The notes under the pieces: generated by a model
What the model was told of the DNA's origin: nothing
The model's input: only the letters and a program-made list of their open reading frames with translations
Database searches by the model: none
NCBI GenBank assembly: GCA_028023455.1
Contig: JAQFVV010012423.1
Coordinates: forward strand, 9,704,658-9,768,657
Reading direction: 5' to 3'
DNA: 64,000 bases
Origin: Epiperipatus broadwayi
Taxonomy: Eukaryota; Onychophora; Udeonychophora; Euonychophora; Peripatidae
Shown here: positions 13,469-26,372 of the stretch, piece after piece
Layout of the letters: each line of letters opens with the position of its first letter
Position numbering within the stretch: position 1 is the stretch's first letter
Program-made: the position numbers and the translations under genes

Positions 13469-14774
13469 ATACCGTGTATTATTTTTCATTGAGCACTGAT
13501 ATTTCGATGGAATAGCAACTGCCATTTTCAAGGTAAACTTTTGAAAGAAAAACCATTAGATCTTAGCAAATAACGTGACTGTGGGTGAGATGAGAAATGA
13601 GATTTCAGTTCAGCATTCACAATATAAGGCTTATCAAAATGTTTATTTCCCTCAGTATTTTTATCTGTTAATTTTAAGTTAATATTGGATAAAATTGATT
13701 CTTTAAATTCTTTTCTTACTTTTATAAATAATTGGCATCCAAATATTAAATTTACTATGGAAGTGGAAAATAACAGATCACTTTCTTTTCTGGATGTTTT
13801 AATTGCAAGAAAATGTGATGAAACATTATCAATATCAGTTTACAGAAAGTCCACTCATACAAACAGATATCTTAATTTTAATTCTCATCATCCTGCACTA
13901 ATTTTTTCTGTAGCTAAAAATCTTTTCACTAGAGCTTATAATTTATCTGATAAAGAACATCTTTCTCAAGAAATAGAACTTACAAAAAGTATTCTGCTTT
14001 CTAATAATTATAATAAAAACAGCATATGTAAGGCTTTATATAACATTAATACAAAAAAGAAAAAAGAGGATAGAATTGATAATTCCACTTTTAATAGAGT
14101 AATTTTGCCTTATATTAGGGGGGTTACTGATAAAATCAGTAGAAGACTATCTTGTTTTAATATAAAGACCACTTTTTCTACTGGCAAAAAAATTGGTGAT
14201 TTTTTGTATAAACCTAAAGACAGAATACTTTTGGAACACCAAGGAGTTTATGAACTTCCATGTTTCCAGTGCTCAAGAGGCTATGTGGGTCAGTCTAATA
14301 GACAAATTAATGTCAGAATTAAGGAAAATAAAAATGCTTTTCATCAAAAAATTATCACATCAGTTTTTACTTCCCATTATTTAGAAACTGGTCACAAACC
14401 TAATTTTGACAATACAAAAATACTTGCTAATTTGGAAAGATATGATTTAAGAACCATGAGAGAGTCAATTGAAATATTAAAGAGACCTACTGGTTTAAAT
14501 AGAACTGATGAAGCTCAACGTATTCCAGCTATGTGGAAACCTCTCATTTTATCCAATATTAACTTAAAATTAACAGATAAAAATACTGAGGGAAATAAAC
14601 ATTTTGATAAGCCTCATATTGTGAATTCTGAACTGAAATCTCATATCTCATCTCACACACAGTCATATTATTTGTTAAGATCTAACAGTTTTTCTTTCAA
14701 AAGTTTACCTTGAAAATGGTGGTTGCTATTTCGTCGAAATATCGGTGCTCAATGGAAAATAATACATGATATAT
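13469..14774 (+). mobile_element. Penelope-like element copy 2, 5'-truncated, with inverted arms
   Basis: The plus-strand 3' part of a PLE (thumb, GIY-YIG nuclease, 3' UTR) is preceded by an inverted copy of its own last 228 bp. The left arm 13469-13694 is the reverse complement of the right arm 14547-14774. Shared blocks include GAGCACTGATATTTCGATGG against TCGTCGAAATATCGGTGCTC, CATTTTCAAGGTAAACTTTT against AAAAGTTTACCTTGAAAATG, and CTGTTAATTTTAAGTTAATA against TATTAACTTAAAATTAACAG. The left arm ends inside coding sequence, and the frame then continues with PLE protein. This is the same design as PLE copy 1 in a different PLE lineage. No clear target duplication was found. Confidence 0.8.
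13695..14713 (+). pseudogene. PLE copy 2 C-terminal polypeptide (RT thumb and GIY-YIG)
   Basis: About 340 codons are open and intact. The N-terminal part (LNSFLTFINNWHPNIKFTME, then LSFLDVLI and a VYRKSTHTNRYLNFNSHHP stretch) is the region that follows the YVDD box in PLE reverse transcriptases. The middle is a basic linker. GVYELPCFQC then RGYVGQSNRQINVRI gives the GIY-YIG nuclease with its Arg, and HYLETGHKPNF gives the conserved His region. The YVDD palm is absent. The open frame can be extended leftwards to a TTG at 13685, but those first codons are inverted-arm DNA, so this is a truncated protein without a genuine start. It is probably not expressed. Confidence 0.75.
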
Positions 14775-15199
14775 ATATATGTTAAATCAGTCATTAATTA
14801 TGTATTATAAAAACTGAAGTTCATTTATAGGTTTATGACAATTTAAATAATGTTAATAAATTATTCCACATTTCTATGTGCTGATGTGAATATGTGTGTT
14901 TTATGTAAACATATTATGAGATATTTGTAAAACATAATGGGAAAACTTTTTTCATATATTATTATATGACAATCCCCTTATGTTACTGCATGTCTGTGTG
15001 CTTATATGAATGTGTATCAGATAGATACAGATATGTTAAAATTAATTAATTTTATTATTATTATTATATGACTATTCAATATGTTTATTTTATATTATGC
15101 CACACCTCTAAACACTGATATAATGTGATAGTTTTTTTATTGTGTAGTAATAAAAATCAGAAGGCTTAATTTATATGTGTGTAGCTGTATTCTGTACAT
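14775..15199. other. AT-rich non-coding stretch
   Basis: No gene is seen. A weak internal duplication with period near 130 bp may exist (TATGACAATTTAAATAATGT near 14837 and TATGACAATCCCCTTATGTT near 14967). Confidence 0.5.
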
Positions 15200-15995
15200 C
15201 TTAATTTCATTTTTTATTGTTGTTGGTAAACTGATATTTTATTGTTAGAATTATTCCAGTGACTTACTTAATCCTAAATAGTTTTAGAATATTATATGTT
15301 GCATTATCTCTTGTTCACAATAATAGTTATAGTGTTCTCTGAGCTAGATTCATACATAATGGTTTTTTTTATAAAAAGGGATTATATTAGGGTTTATCAT
15401 CATCCAGTTGATTATTATGATCCTAGATTGACACAAAGAGAATATCCTTTAAAATCCATGCACTACATTTTATTTGGTTAGTATTTATTACAAATTAAGT
15501 TTATAGTTGGACAGTATATTATTGTTACTAAGTGGACAGAGCATTGATAATGATCAGCATGTTTTAATATCCCATCATTATTGTTTTATTGTTATATATT
15601 CTGATGGACTAGCACTTAAGTTTGTGCATCAAAGTAATGTTTAAATAATCTGCTCCAAGCTGGCAGAGCTAAATAATTTGCCTGGTTTATAGTAGACCCA
15701 TTTTAAATCCAATGACCAGATTGACAATTGATTTATTTTATAGCACTGGTAAATTTATAATTATACTTATAGTTAACCTACTTAGTTAGCTGTGCTGATC
15801 TCTCAGAGTGGTCTCTCATGATCTCATACTCAATTCTTTTATAAATAATATTTTAAATTTTGAGTCATTGACTTGTAGTAACTGGAATGATGATGATGAG
15901 TGTCATCACCTCAGGTTACACCCAAATTTTCCATATCATTACAAATGTCCATCATCCCAGATTACACTTCAATACTCCCTATCATTACAATATAT
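15200..15995 (+). repeat. Old dispersed repeat, copy 1 (partner at 58.9-59.6 kb)
   Basis: This block aligns by eye, in order, with 58905-59600. Shared strings include TATCTCTTGTTCA, TGAGCTAG, ACATAATG, ATATCCTTTAAA, TTACAAATT, AGTTTATA, AATCAGCAT or GATCAGCAT, TTGCCT, TTTAAATCCA, GATGATG and CCCAAATTTTCC or CCCCTAATTTTCC. Divergence is large. No coding sequence is recognised. The class is unknown. Confidence 0.6.
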
Positions 15996-16078
15996 TACTT
16001 AGATGATAAAGATAGTAATGCCCAAGGCAAGCTAGGTAAGTAATAAAAATACATAAAAGCAGTCAACACTTAAATAAT

Positions 16079-16264
16079 GCCAATATCAATAACAATCAAC
16101 AATTTCAATCCATTGTCAAAGCAACTGGCTATAAACACTAAAGGTGGAAATTGCCTTTGCATACAAATTAGATCATATATAATGATGATTTCCATGTTTA
16201 TTATATTTAGAAGAATATTTTGACAATGGATTGACATTGTTAAGTGTTATTGATATTGATATTG
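16079..16264. repeat. Inverted repeat next to the TCTA microsatellite
   Basis: TTCAATCCATTGTCAAA at 16104-16120 with its upstream AATATCAATAACAATCAAC is the reverse complement of TTTGACAATGGATTGACATT with TTATTGATATTGATATTG near 16219-16264. Arms are about 42-46 bp around a loop of about 98 bp. The inner loop has no known content. Confidence 0.65.
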
Positions 16265-16290
16265 TTTCAGCATTGGTAGATTTCATGTGT

Positions 16291-16791
<501 letters not shown>

Positions 16792-18329
16792 TGTGTGTGT
16801 GCATTCATACAGATATTTTAGTTTCATTGTTACATAAATAATAAATTTATAAATCTGCATTAATTTTTAAAAGAATAATAGAAATATTTAAACAATATTG
16901 CAAAATAATAAAACGGAAGCTATTATTGTTAATAGGTGCCAAATAATTATATGAATAATATTTCTCTGGAATTATCAGTCATCTTATGTTAAAAGAATTA
17001 ATTCATTTCACTGTTGGTCATACTAATCTTCCTTTACTAAATGATCTTTCTTCATTATACACTTTTCTAATGAATTATATCATCTCATAATATGTCTAAA
17101 ATTGAACAAGCAAACATTCTGGTCTAATCTGATCATATATATTGTAAAGATATAAATGGAGCAGGTAGAGATGTGAATCACAAGAGACAGAGATTCTACT
17201 AAATATTAATTAAGTACACATTTGTAAATGATTAATATAGATTAAATAAAAAAGACTTCATACACTTCGTTCCTCAAGTCCCTAATCTACACTGATACAG
17301 TCTTAAAATAAATATGAAGTAATCATAAATGCTACCTCTTATGTATGTGATAAAAATTTAAAAGGTAATGATTTAATTATTAATTAGCCAAAATGTATAT
17401 AAAATGATAGTGTTTGAACTGCATCTTAGTTGACATTTATTTATCTACATATCCCTTTTTAATATAGTTATAATCATTAACCTTTGATTAATCAAAGTAA
17501 GTAAAATTCAGGACTTCTATTTTAGTAAATAATAAGAATAATAATTTATTTACATCAGATAATAATAAGTAATAAAGGGAGTTAATAAGATTCTAAGGAA
17601 TAAACTCAATACTTATGGTGGTGTTAAACAAAATAATTTTCATAACCAGAGGAAAATCTATATTAACATTTATTTATCAAGTATATGAAATTTATAAGAA
17701 TTTACCACTTATTATGATTTAAAATTGTAGCAATACTAAAAAATCTAAATAAGTTATTCAAATGAAATAAAATTATTGGTTAATTACAATTTCGAATAAT
17801 TATTATGATTTTCCTCTAATAGTATGTATATCTAAATATTTATTCTTCAACAGACATATATGCATGAAATATTCTTCCAAATAAACATACAATAAAATTA
17901 AAGTGAAGCTGAACACTTGGTAAAGATGAGGTATTCAATTTCCATAGTATAGATTCATATTAAACTCCACAGTTCATTAGAGTATCCTATATCTAGGTGA
18001 CAGTAATGATCCAAATATATTAATAAAAATTCATTCCCATTAAATCACTAATATATTTAGTATCTTAATCCATTTTTAGAGAGTTACCACAATGCACTGT
18101 TCTGTAGCATACATCTCTGTAGAAACTTGTATATAAACTATCACAAACCATTAAATATTAATCTTTAAAAGATCTATCTGATTTTATTGTCATAATTTCA
18201 TCTTGACATTAATGGTTATTTGATCCCTTATGAGGCAGTATAATCCTCAGGAACTGGAATAAACATAAGCACTACACAAATTTATTAAAGGTCTTGACAA
18301 CATAAAAAATGACTCTAATATAAATATTG
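16792..18329. other. AT-rich non-coding stretch
   Basis: No coding signal is seen. From about 17.1 kb onward the plus strand has clearly more C than G, continuing into dispersed repeat A, so part of this stretch may belong to the same element. Confidence 0.5.
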
Positions 18330-19745
18330 TGGCCTGTCTATAGGTGGTATGACCCCAAGCAGAGTTTCCAAGTCCCTTATATTAGTCCCTACTTGGATTC
18401 TGGTTAGATTCTATTAACAAACTTACTATATCCCGACCATTTTCTTTAACTATAACAATTGAATTTAGATAAGATTAGTATTTATCCCAAGTTACTTTGA
18501 CATGAGTAAATATTTCTAAAATAAGATGTATTTTAAATATAATTAACATGAGACTCGTTTACCCATAAACAGATCACATCCCCTTAACATTAAACAAATA
18601 CAAAATATTTGTTCAATGGCATAAGAATACCTAGATACTCCTCCTTATTAAGTATCTACATACTCTCATGGCTAACAATAATATCCAATATCTTATATTT
18701 ATAATTATTAAGTTTTAATTCAATCACTCATTAAATTAATCTGTTAGATAATTACAGATAAACTGTGATTCCTATTATTTTTGATAATTAAGATTGGCAA
18801 TAATCACAAAATAACTTTACAATAAGGAGATCTCAGGATAATCATTGATTTATTAATTCTTCATACTACCTATGGAATATCAAGAGGGATTTTACAGATT
18901 TCCATGGATAGTGTACAAATTAAGAAAGGCTTATAATTTAAATTCATAATCAAGCTTTATATGTATGTTCTTTAATACTGAATATTAAAATAATATTATT
19001 AACTAAACTGTGATTAACACTAATACTTTCACTAATAACTAATGTATCATTTAATTTTATATTAATAAATACACTTTAATAATTGGCAATGTCATCAATG
19101 ACCTATGGGATCAAGGCAGCATGTAACAAGTAAAAAAAATCTTTACTAAGAGATTTATGCTTATTAAACTGTTAGATTTGCTTTAAATTGAATTGACTTT
19201 TCATTTTAATTTTGACTGTGTATTTTGAGTTGTGTGATGTGGTGAAAATGAGCCCAGAAAAGATATGCAGCAATTAGAATTTAATAAAACTTTTAAAACA
19301 ATAATTTTAATAATATTCATTACAAATGATAATAAACATTTCCATTAATATCAAATTTAAAATAACTAATAACAAAATGATATACATATATTATCATAAC
19401 AATAACAACAGAACTTATAATTAATCTTCAGAGTATGATTATTAAACAAAACTAATGATTTCCCATTATATGTTGAGATATTTATCCCTATGTATGTGAA
19501 CTATATATCACACATTCAGTTTATTAAACAATCATTTTTTTTTCCATTTATGGTCCGTTAGTTCAATCTCTACATAATAATAGTACTTGATGATTAAGTA
19601 ACAATACAAAACAATAAGTGGGAACATAGGATCATAATTCTGGAGGTTATTAAGCAAACAAAATTAATACTTTTATCTTTCATATAAGAAAGAAAATCAT
19701 TGTATTTAGTTTATCAATTCGCCCATGTAAATACAACCTTCTCTC
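18330..19745 (+). repeat. Long dispersed repeat, copy A
   Basis: This block is collinear, as reverse complement, with 29.88-28.92 kb and then 25.61-25.42 kb (copy B, split by an RTE). The strongest segment is near 18590-18690: TTGTTCAATGGCATAAGAAT, then ATACTCCTCCTTATTAAGTA. Further matching points are GATCACATCCCCTTAACATT, GAGGGATTTTAC, ACTACCTAT, TAATCATTGATTT and, at the far end, AAAATCAT.GTATTTA near 19690. No open frame of note is found. The C-rich, G-poor bias of this strand is mirrored in copy B. The class is unknown. Confidence 0.55.
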
Positions 19746-22700
19746 TGGATTGTGTATATATCATTTTTAAATACCCTTTCATACTAAAATATCGAGTATA
19801 TTTATTTATTTCAAGGATTCATAATCTTTAAACTTAACTGAATTATTAAATAACTATTAATATAACAACACTTGAATTAATTCCTTATTAAATGATTTAG
19901 TTCTCCCCCCCCCCAATTATACTAACAAATCATAGATTAAAAATATAAATACCAACATTAGAAAGAAGTTCTCTTTTAACTCTCAGCTAAAGTATAAAAA
20001 CAATTTTAAATCTTCTAGTTGTTCCACACTCCATAAACTTATCATAACGTTTTTATTTTTCCTTATTTTTTTTTTTTTGAAGATTCTGCTTATCCTAAGA
20101 TTCGCGCGAGGTATTTGAGTTACTGCAACAATAATCCTTGTTTTGTTCTTTGTTTAGTAATAAAAATTTATTTGTGGCTTGCCTTATTTATTTTAGATGA
20201 TATATATTTCTCTCTATAGTAAAAGGCACACTTATGATTTCAATTAAAAATGTGTCGTGCAACGTTTTTCAGCTAAAACTTTATAGAAACTGACATCCCT
20301 GCTGGTATGGCTCAAAATAAATAATTCTATTTCACATTGTAATTAAGATTTTATATATATCCAGAATAATAATGAACACTTTTCATTTATTACTAATTTA
20401 GTTCCATTGAATTTTAAATATATATACTTAACTGTTTCCAAGAGATTTACTATTCTTTTATCTATCCTTACTGGATATTTACGGTGTTTATTTATTTCCT
20501 TTTGTGTATTACTGCAGTTCATTTTCCTTATGGCACAATTATTATTACTTTTCAGTGAATATATTCGTTGATTATTCATCTCCTATTATTTCTTCAATAT
20601 TTATTAATTTTCAAGAGATTATTGGGAATTACCGATTATTGACTTGCCCAGTAGAAAAACGATTAATTTATTCCATTATTTTAACAACAGAGCTTATAAT
20701 TATCCATGTATATTGATGTAGAGTTGTAAATCATAAGGTTTTAGGAATTTTAATCCAACTTTGTTTTTTTTTTAAAAAATATCACCAAGAAAAAAAAACT
20801 TAGTTACTTATACTTTATGATCAAGAAACTCTTTTTTTCCCTTCTCTTGAATTTCATATTCCAAGATTGTTTGAAACTCTTTGATTGGCTAATATTTTCC
20901 CACTTTTTTTTATGAAACAAACATTTATTTTGAAAGTTTTTGGTTTATCATTTTAAAATGACCGATTTTTCGTTTTTAAAAAATATTGAAATACAATATT
21001 TTTAGAAATTAAATAAAGATAGAATTTACTGTTTTAATTTTAAATCAGTATTTTGTAAAATTAAACCTTATTTATTTACTTTTGAATATAGCAAGATTTG
21101 AAGATAAATAATTTCTATTTTTAAAATCAAATGCGCACAAACAATAATTATTAGCATCTGTGATGCATTCTGTTTACAAAATTACAAGTTAAACTTCACT
21201 GATTTTAAATACTAAATGATATTACTTGTCCATCCATTTGCATATATACGACTCTATGGTTATTATCTATGTGTATCTTGAGTTAAGATCATTTATAAAT
21301 TTCCATTAGCTAAAACCGAGTTTAAATCCTATGATCTAATACATCATGACTGTCTTCTTTTAATAAGTAAATATTATTGGATTTGTAAAATTTAAAATTA
21401 TACACCAAAATTTTATTTTAGAATAGACTGGGCCAATAAAAGTGCACAACATATATATATATATATATATATCATTGATGTATAGTAATAGGAGTATAAG
21501 AAGTTTAGATTTTGACTTTCTACAATACATAAATATCTAGTATTTAAAGCACTGATACTATATCTTGATTTAGGTAATAATATTATTGCCCTATTTTATT
21601 TAAATTTAAGTGTGTATTTTGAAATTTTTGATGAAAGCAAATAAATTTTCTGAGGTATACTATTAATTGCATTTTAAGTTGGTATTAAGCTTCAATTACC
21701 CTTTTAGCTTGCATTTTGAAGAAGTTAACTTTCTTTTTAGTTGATCATGTTGTATTGTCTTTTAACATAAGTCTTTCTAAATATATACATCTTTTTTTTC
21801 TTTTTTATATAAGAGAAATGTTTATTAAAATAAGACCTTTTAAAAAATAAACAATATATATGAAAAAAAAAATGAAAGCAAAGGGTTTTTCTTAATCATG
21901 TGGACATTTGTATATATTGCTTCTTAATGATGTAACATTCATTGCTGTTGTTATATGATACACTTGCAGTATTTTCCTTATAAAATTTATCAAGAAATCA
22001 TTATTATAAACAAACTAATCTTAAATATCAATTATACATACATATATACAAATAGATTCATACATATAAATGTAACTTATTATTTAATTTGTTTTAATGT
22101 TCCTACTAATATATTGTACCCTTTTGTTTTGGTATACTCCATCATAAAATAAATTGGAAATAAATTTTAAGATGTATAATTCTAAAAAATAAGAAAAATA
22201 AGTCAGTTTAGTTGTCAAAGGGTTTGAACTTGGTATAAGTTCATTTGAAGTAGCATAAATATATAAGTCTTGATTAAAGTATTTATTTTAAAAGGTATAT
22301 AAGAGATAAAATAGTAAAATGTAGCGTAATAATATCTGTTAATAATTAATTGTTTAATAATATTTAAAATTGTATGAGAGTTCAAATAGAATCTTATAAA
22401 TAAAAATATGCATTAAAAAGATAGATAATCATGTCTGTGTACATCTAATATTATAAAATAATAACTATTTTTGGTGAAATCTTAATTTATTTTGAAAAGA
22501 AATAATTAATATTTATGTTATTAATTTTGTGATAAAAAGTTATAAAATTAATTTAGGATCTAATCTGTATAAAAATAAAAATTAAAATGATATAAATTGA
22601 TTTAAAGTAAATTGTATTTTTTTATTCAGTTCATGAAAGGTATTGCTTTTTATTAGTAGTAAATCTTAGAAACAGATATTTGTTTTAAAAATAGGTAAAC

Positions 22701-23849
22701 CATATGTAACTAATTAAATATCCAAAAAAAAAAAGAGGAGTAAAAAAAGTAACCAATAGGAAAGCACAATTTGGAATAAATTAAAAACAAGCAGACAATG
22801 TTTTGGAAGAAAAAAAGAAAGAGAATAATAAAAAAAAGATTACAGATAGGATAAAAAGTAATTTTGTTCTTCTCTAAAATTTTGTTCTAAACTATTTTAA
22901 ATATCAATAGTAATAGCTTTAAAAAATAAATACCGTCAATTTATTTGCTAATCTCAAAAATATATTATAAAGTTTTCTGTTAAAATAATGGAATAAGTAA
23001 AGTTAGGTCATTACTAGCAAACTCAACAATTTAATAATTTTATGAAATATCTTGGAGTCATTATATTGAAAAAATATTAGCAGAATGGAAGAAAAAAGGT
23101 GTAAAGTAATGCCAAAATGCTGTAAAGTAATAAATGAACTCATGGAAACCACAGTGAGTATTATATTAATACATGATTTAGCTGTCAAACAAGCTGAAGT
23201 ATTTATACATCATAGCTATCATAAAATTTGTAAAAGACTAAGTTGGAATTCGTGGGTGAATAAAAAGAAAATTATTTCTGACAGAATTAAGTATAAATTT
23301 TTAAATATAAGTAAAACTAAATGAGTAAAGAATGATGTATGGATTAAGTATGGCAAAAAGTAAAAGTAAAAAATTAAAGGAAGATTATATATTTGCATGT
23401 GTAATAAGACTATAACAGTTTGCTTTAAGAATGAATAAATTATTTATAAATACTGTGAAATGGAGAAATAAGATAAGTGTGAAAAAATAAATAAGTACTG
23501 AGGATAAATAATAAGGAATAAATATAGATTTGAATGGAAAGGTTTGGAAAAACTAGTGAAATAAATATATTGTTTGGAATATAACCTGTATATTAAGGAT
23601 AATGTCAGTCTACATTAAAAGAGAATGTGTAAAATACTATCTTCCAAAGGATAACATTGATAAGGAGTATGTAAGAGATAATGCAAAAACTGAAGTATAG
23701 TGGTAGATTAGTGAAATGTTGATATTATAATAAACATAAGTTTATGAATAAAATTATAGGATGCAAGTTTAAAATAATATTTGATTGTATAAAAAAAAAC
23801 AAAGATATATTTTAAATAATCTGCTTTAGGTAGAATTTTGTATTTTGAT
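19746..23849. other. AT-rich non-coding stretch
   Basis: Several short open frames occur but none shows a domain, a plausible start context or unusual composition. A TA tract lies near 21451-21471. A phrase at about 22218 (GGGTTTGAACTTGG) recurs at 33017 and resembles a B box, which hints at a decayed SINE. From about 22.2 kb onward the plus strand becomes G-rich relative to C. Confidence 0.5.
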
Positions 23850-25010
23850 ATTATAAAAACAAAAAGGGCAGACGAGGAGCTGACGCTAATGCTTCTTAGT
23901 CTAGGGTGTTTAAAATGATTTGATTATTATAAAAAATCAGACAACTTCAAGAATGAACTAAGTAAATGAGTATTATGTTTTAAAAGAAAAAAAATTAACA
24001 AAGTGTTTGAATTTCGTTTAATTTTTATAATTTATAGAATTATTATTAATAAGGGTATAAGTAAATGTATAACATTTACTAATATCTGTTATGTAATTAA
24101 TTGTTTCAAATTTTGTTTATTTTAGTAAAGATTATTAAATAATTATAATAACGAGGGATAAACAATAAGCTAGTAAAATATTCATATGAAAGTAATCCCA
24201 TATGTTTATTATAAGAAGATGGAATCGGTATATGTTCGAATATAATATTGAAACAATAGTTTGTGATATTTAAACTTTGATCTTATATTTAACTATAAAT
24301 AATATAATTATGGTGGAGTTATAACTAATTATAATTTGTGGGTCATTATAGTGTATTATTGGAAAAAGACACGAGAAACAAGTATTGATTAGATATGAAG
24401 GCAAGGAAAATTGTATTGACAAAATTAGAAATATGAGGTTAATAGCTATAATAATAATATTATTATAAGAACAAAAAAAGCAGAAGTAAGGGGGGGGCAC
24501 TAATGCTTCGTTATTCTAAAGTGTTTGAAATAATTTGATTACTATAACATTTAAAAATCTTCTATGATGAATCGGGTAAAAGCATATTATGTTTTAAAAG
24601 AAAAAAAAGTATTTGGATCTCGTTTAATTTTTATAATTTATAGAATTATTATTAATAAGGGTATAAGTAGATGTATAGCATTTAGTAATTAGATGTAATT
24701 AATCGTTTAAAATTTTTTTTTATTTTAGAAAAGATTCTTAAATAATTATAATAAAGGGGGATAAGCAATAAGCTAGTAAAATATTCATATGAAAGTAATC
24801 ACACATGTTTATTATAAGAAGGGGGAATCTGTAAGTGTTCGAATATAATATTTAAACAATAGATTGTGATATTCAAACTTTGACCTTATATTCAATTATA
24901 AATAATTTAATATAATTATAGGGGAGTTATATTTAATCTGGGTTTGTAATTCTTAATAAGAAACGTATGAAACGAGTATAGATTGGAAACAGGAAGTTAG
25001 TGGCTGAGTT
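23850..25010. repeat. Tandem duplication, unit about 600 bp, two copies
   Basis: Units of about 608 bp (23850-24457) and about 550 bp (24458-25010). Both share CTAATGCTTC, ATTATGTTTTAAAAGAAAAA, TTTAATTTTTATAATTTATA, GAATTATTATTAATAAGGGT, AATAAGCTAGTAAAATATTC, ATATGAAAGTAATC, TTTATTATAAGAAG and TGTTCGAATATAATATT. By eye identity is about 80-85 percent. No coding sequence is found. The G-rich strand bias matches copy B of the dispersed repeat nearby. Confidence 0.75.
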
Positions 25011-25419
25011 GTTTAGATAAAATGAAGATGCACCAAAGAATGTTCTATCAACATTTAGCATAGTATCGTAAATCGTTAAATGTAAATTATTTCAAGATAA
25101 GATAAGTTGTTATATTTGAAAGTATATCATATAATATTTTCATTTTTATTTAGACACAAAGTTAATAATGAGGCCATAGGAAAATTGAGTGTGATATCAT
25201 GAAAAATCAATGATTCAATAATTATTACCTTATTAGTATAAGGTAAAAAGAAAGATCAAATGATAAATGTCTTAATATATAAGAACAGATAATATATGAT
25301 ATTTCATAATATTACAATAAGCTTATTTTATTTAAGAAAAAAAATAATAATACATATTTTTAAATCTTCTTATATTGTTGAAGTATAATCTATAAGGATA
25401 AGGATATAAACGAAATCCA

Positions 25420-25606
25420 TAAAATGGGACTGATTATTTGATAAATACACATGATTTTGTTATATAAGAAATAAAGTTGAATAGAACAATAACACCATAT
25501 CTTATGAAAAAAGAAAATTTAATTTTTAATATCTGTAATTGTAATTAAGGGAAATATAAATGTTTAAATTTTTACATAAGTCACTATATTATAGGGTTAT
25601 ATAATG
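25420..25606 (-). repeat. Dispersed repeat copy B, distal part
   Basis: The reverse complement aligns loosely with 19.66-19.74 kb of copy A (ACTTTAT, TTATATAA, AAAATCAT, GTATTTA). It ends at the target-site duplication of RTE copy 1, and the repeat resumes at 28919. Confidence 0.4.
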
Positions 25607-25617
25607 TTATTAATATT
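25607..25617. repeat. Target-site duplication of RTE copy 1, 3' side
   Basis: TTATTAATATT, repeated exactly at 28908-28918 on the other side of the element. Confidence 0.75.
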
Positions 25618-25631
25618 CATCATCATCATTA

Positions 25632-26372
25632 TCAACCATTATCAGTCCACTGCAGGATGAAGGTCTCTCCAAGTTTAATCCATCTTCTCCAATCTTTAGC
25701 TTCTCTTCTCCACATCACCCCTGCACACTTTCTTATTTCATCCATCCCGCTCACATGTGGTCTCTTTCTGGGTCTTTTACAATCTCTTGGAATCCAGTTT
25801 AAAATTTCAATTGTCCATCTATTATCATCTCTTCTAACAATATGTCCAGCCCAACTCCACTTCAATCTTTTAATTTTTTCAATGAGGTCAGTAACACCTG
25901 TTTGTTCTCTTACCCATACATTGCGTTTATGATCTCTTCTTGTTACTCCCAACATACATCTCTCCATACTTCTTTGAGTGGTCTGAAGTCTCTGAATTGC
26001 TCTTCTATTAAGTGTCCAAGTCTCAGATCCATAAGTAAGAACTGGTAAAACACATTTGTTAAAAACCTTCCTTTTCAAACACATAGGCATATTTCCTTTT
26101 AGTATCAAGTTATTTCTACCAAAAGCACTCCAACCAAGTTTAATTCTATGATTAATTTCCTCCATTATGTTTCCATCTGTATTAATAATCTGACCAAGGT
26201 ATTTGTAACTGTTAACTTCTTCTAATTCATCATAATCAATCTTTATTTTCATATTTTGAGCAAATCGATTAAACATTACTTTAGTCTTTTTAACATTTAT
26301 CTTTAGTCCTACTTTCATCTGATAATTCCTGCAACATTTCCTGCAGATCTGAAGCATTATTTGCAAAAACAA
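25632..26372 (-). pseudogene. RTE copy 1 C-terminal domain
   Basis: Frame-shifted continuation of the RT polypeptide: KVGLKINVKKTKVMFN, YKYLGQIIN, the LGWSAFG segment, VLPVLTYGSETWTL, MERCMLGVTRRD, LKWSWAGHIVRR and a Trp- and Arg-rich tail ending LQWTDNG. This is the RT thumb and conserved C-terminal region of RTE and related LINEs. The ATG at the start of this frame lies inside the RT reading and is not a real initiation site. The frame overlaps the RT frame by about 80 bp. Apart from the junction the domain is intact to its stop, 14 bp from the tail. Confidence 0.85.

Noticed and set aside
13685-13694. TTG at 13685 as the start of the 342-codon PLE frame
   Set aside because: It is not an ATG and lies in the inverted arm. 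The PLE coding sequence only begins at the breakpoint.
25657-26048. Plus-strand open frames over RTE copy 1, also at 27178-28010 and 46313-48933
   Set aside because: They are antisense shadows of the RTE coding sequence.
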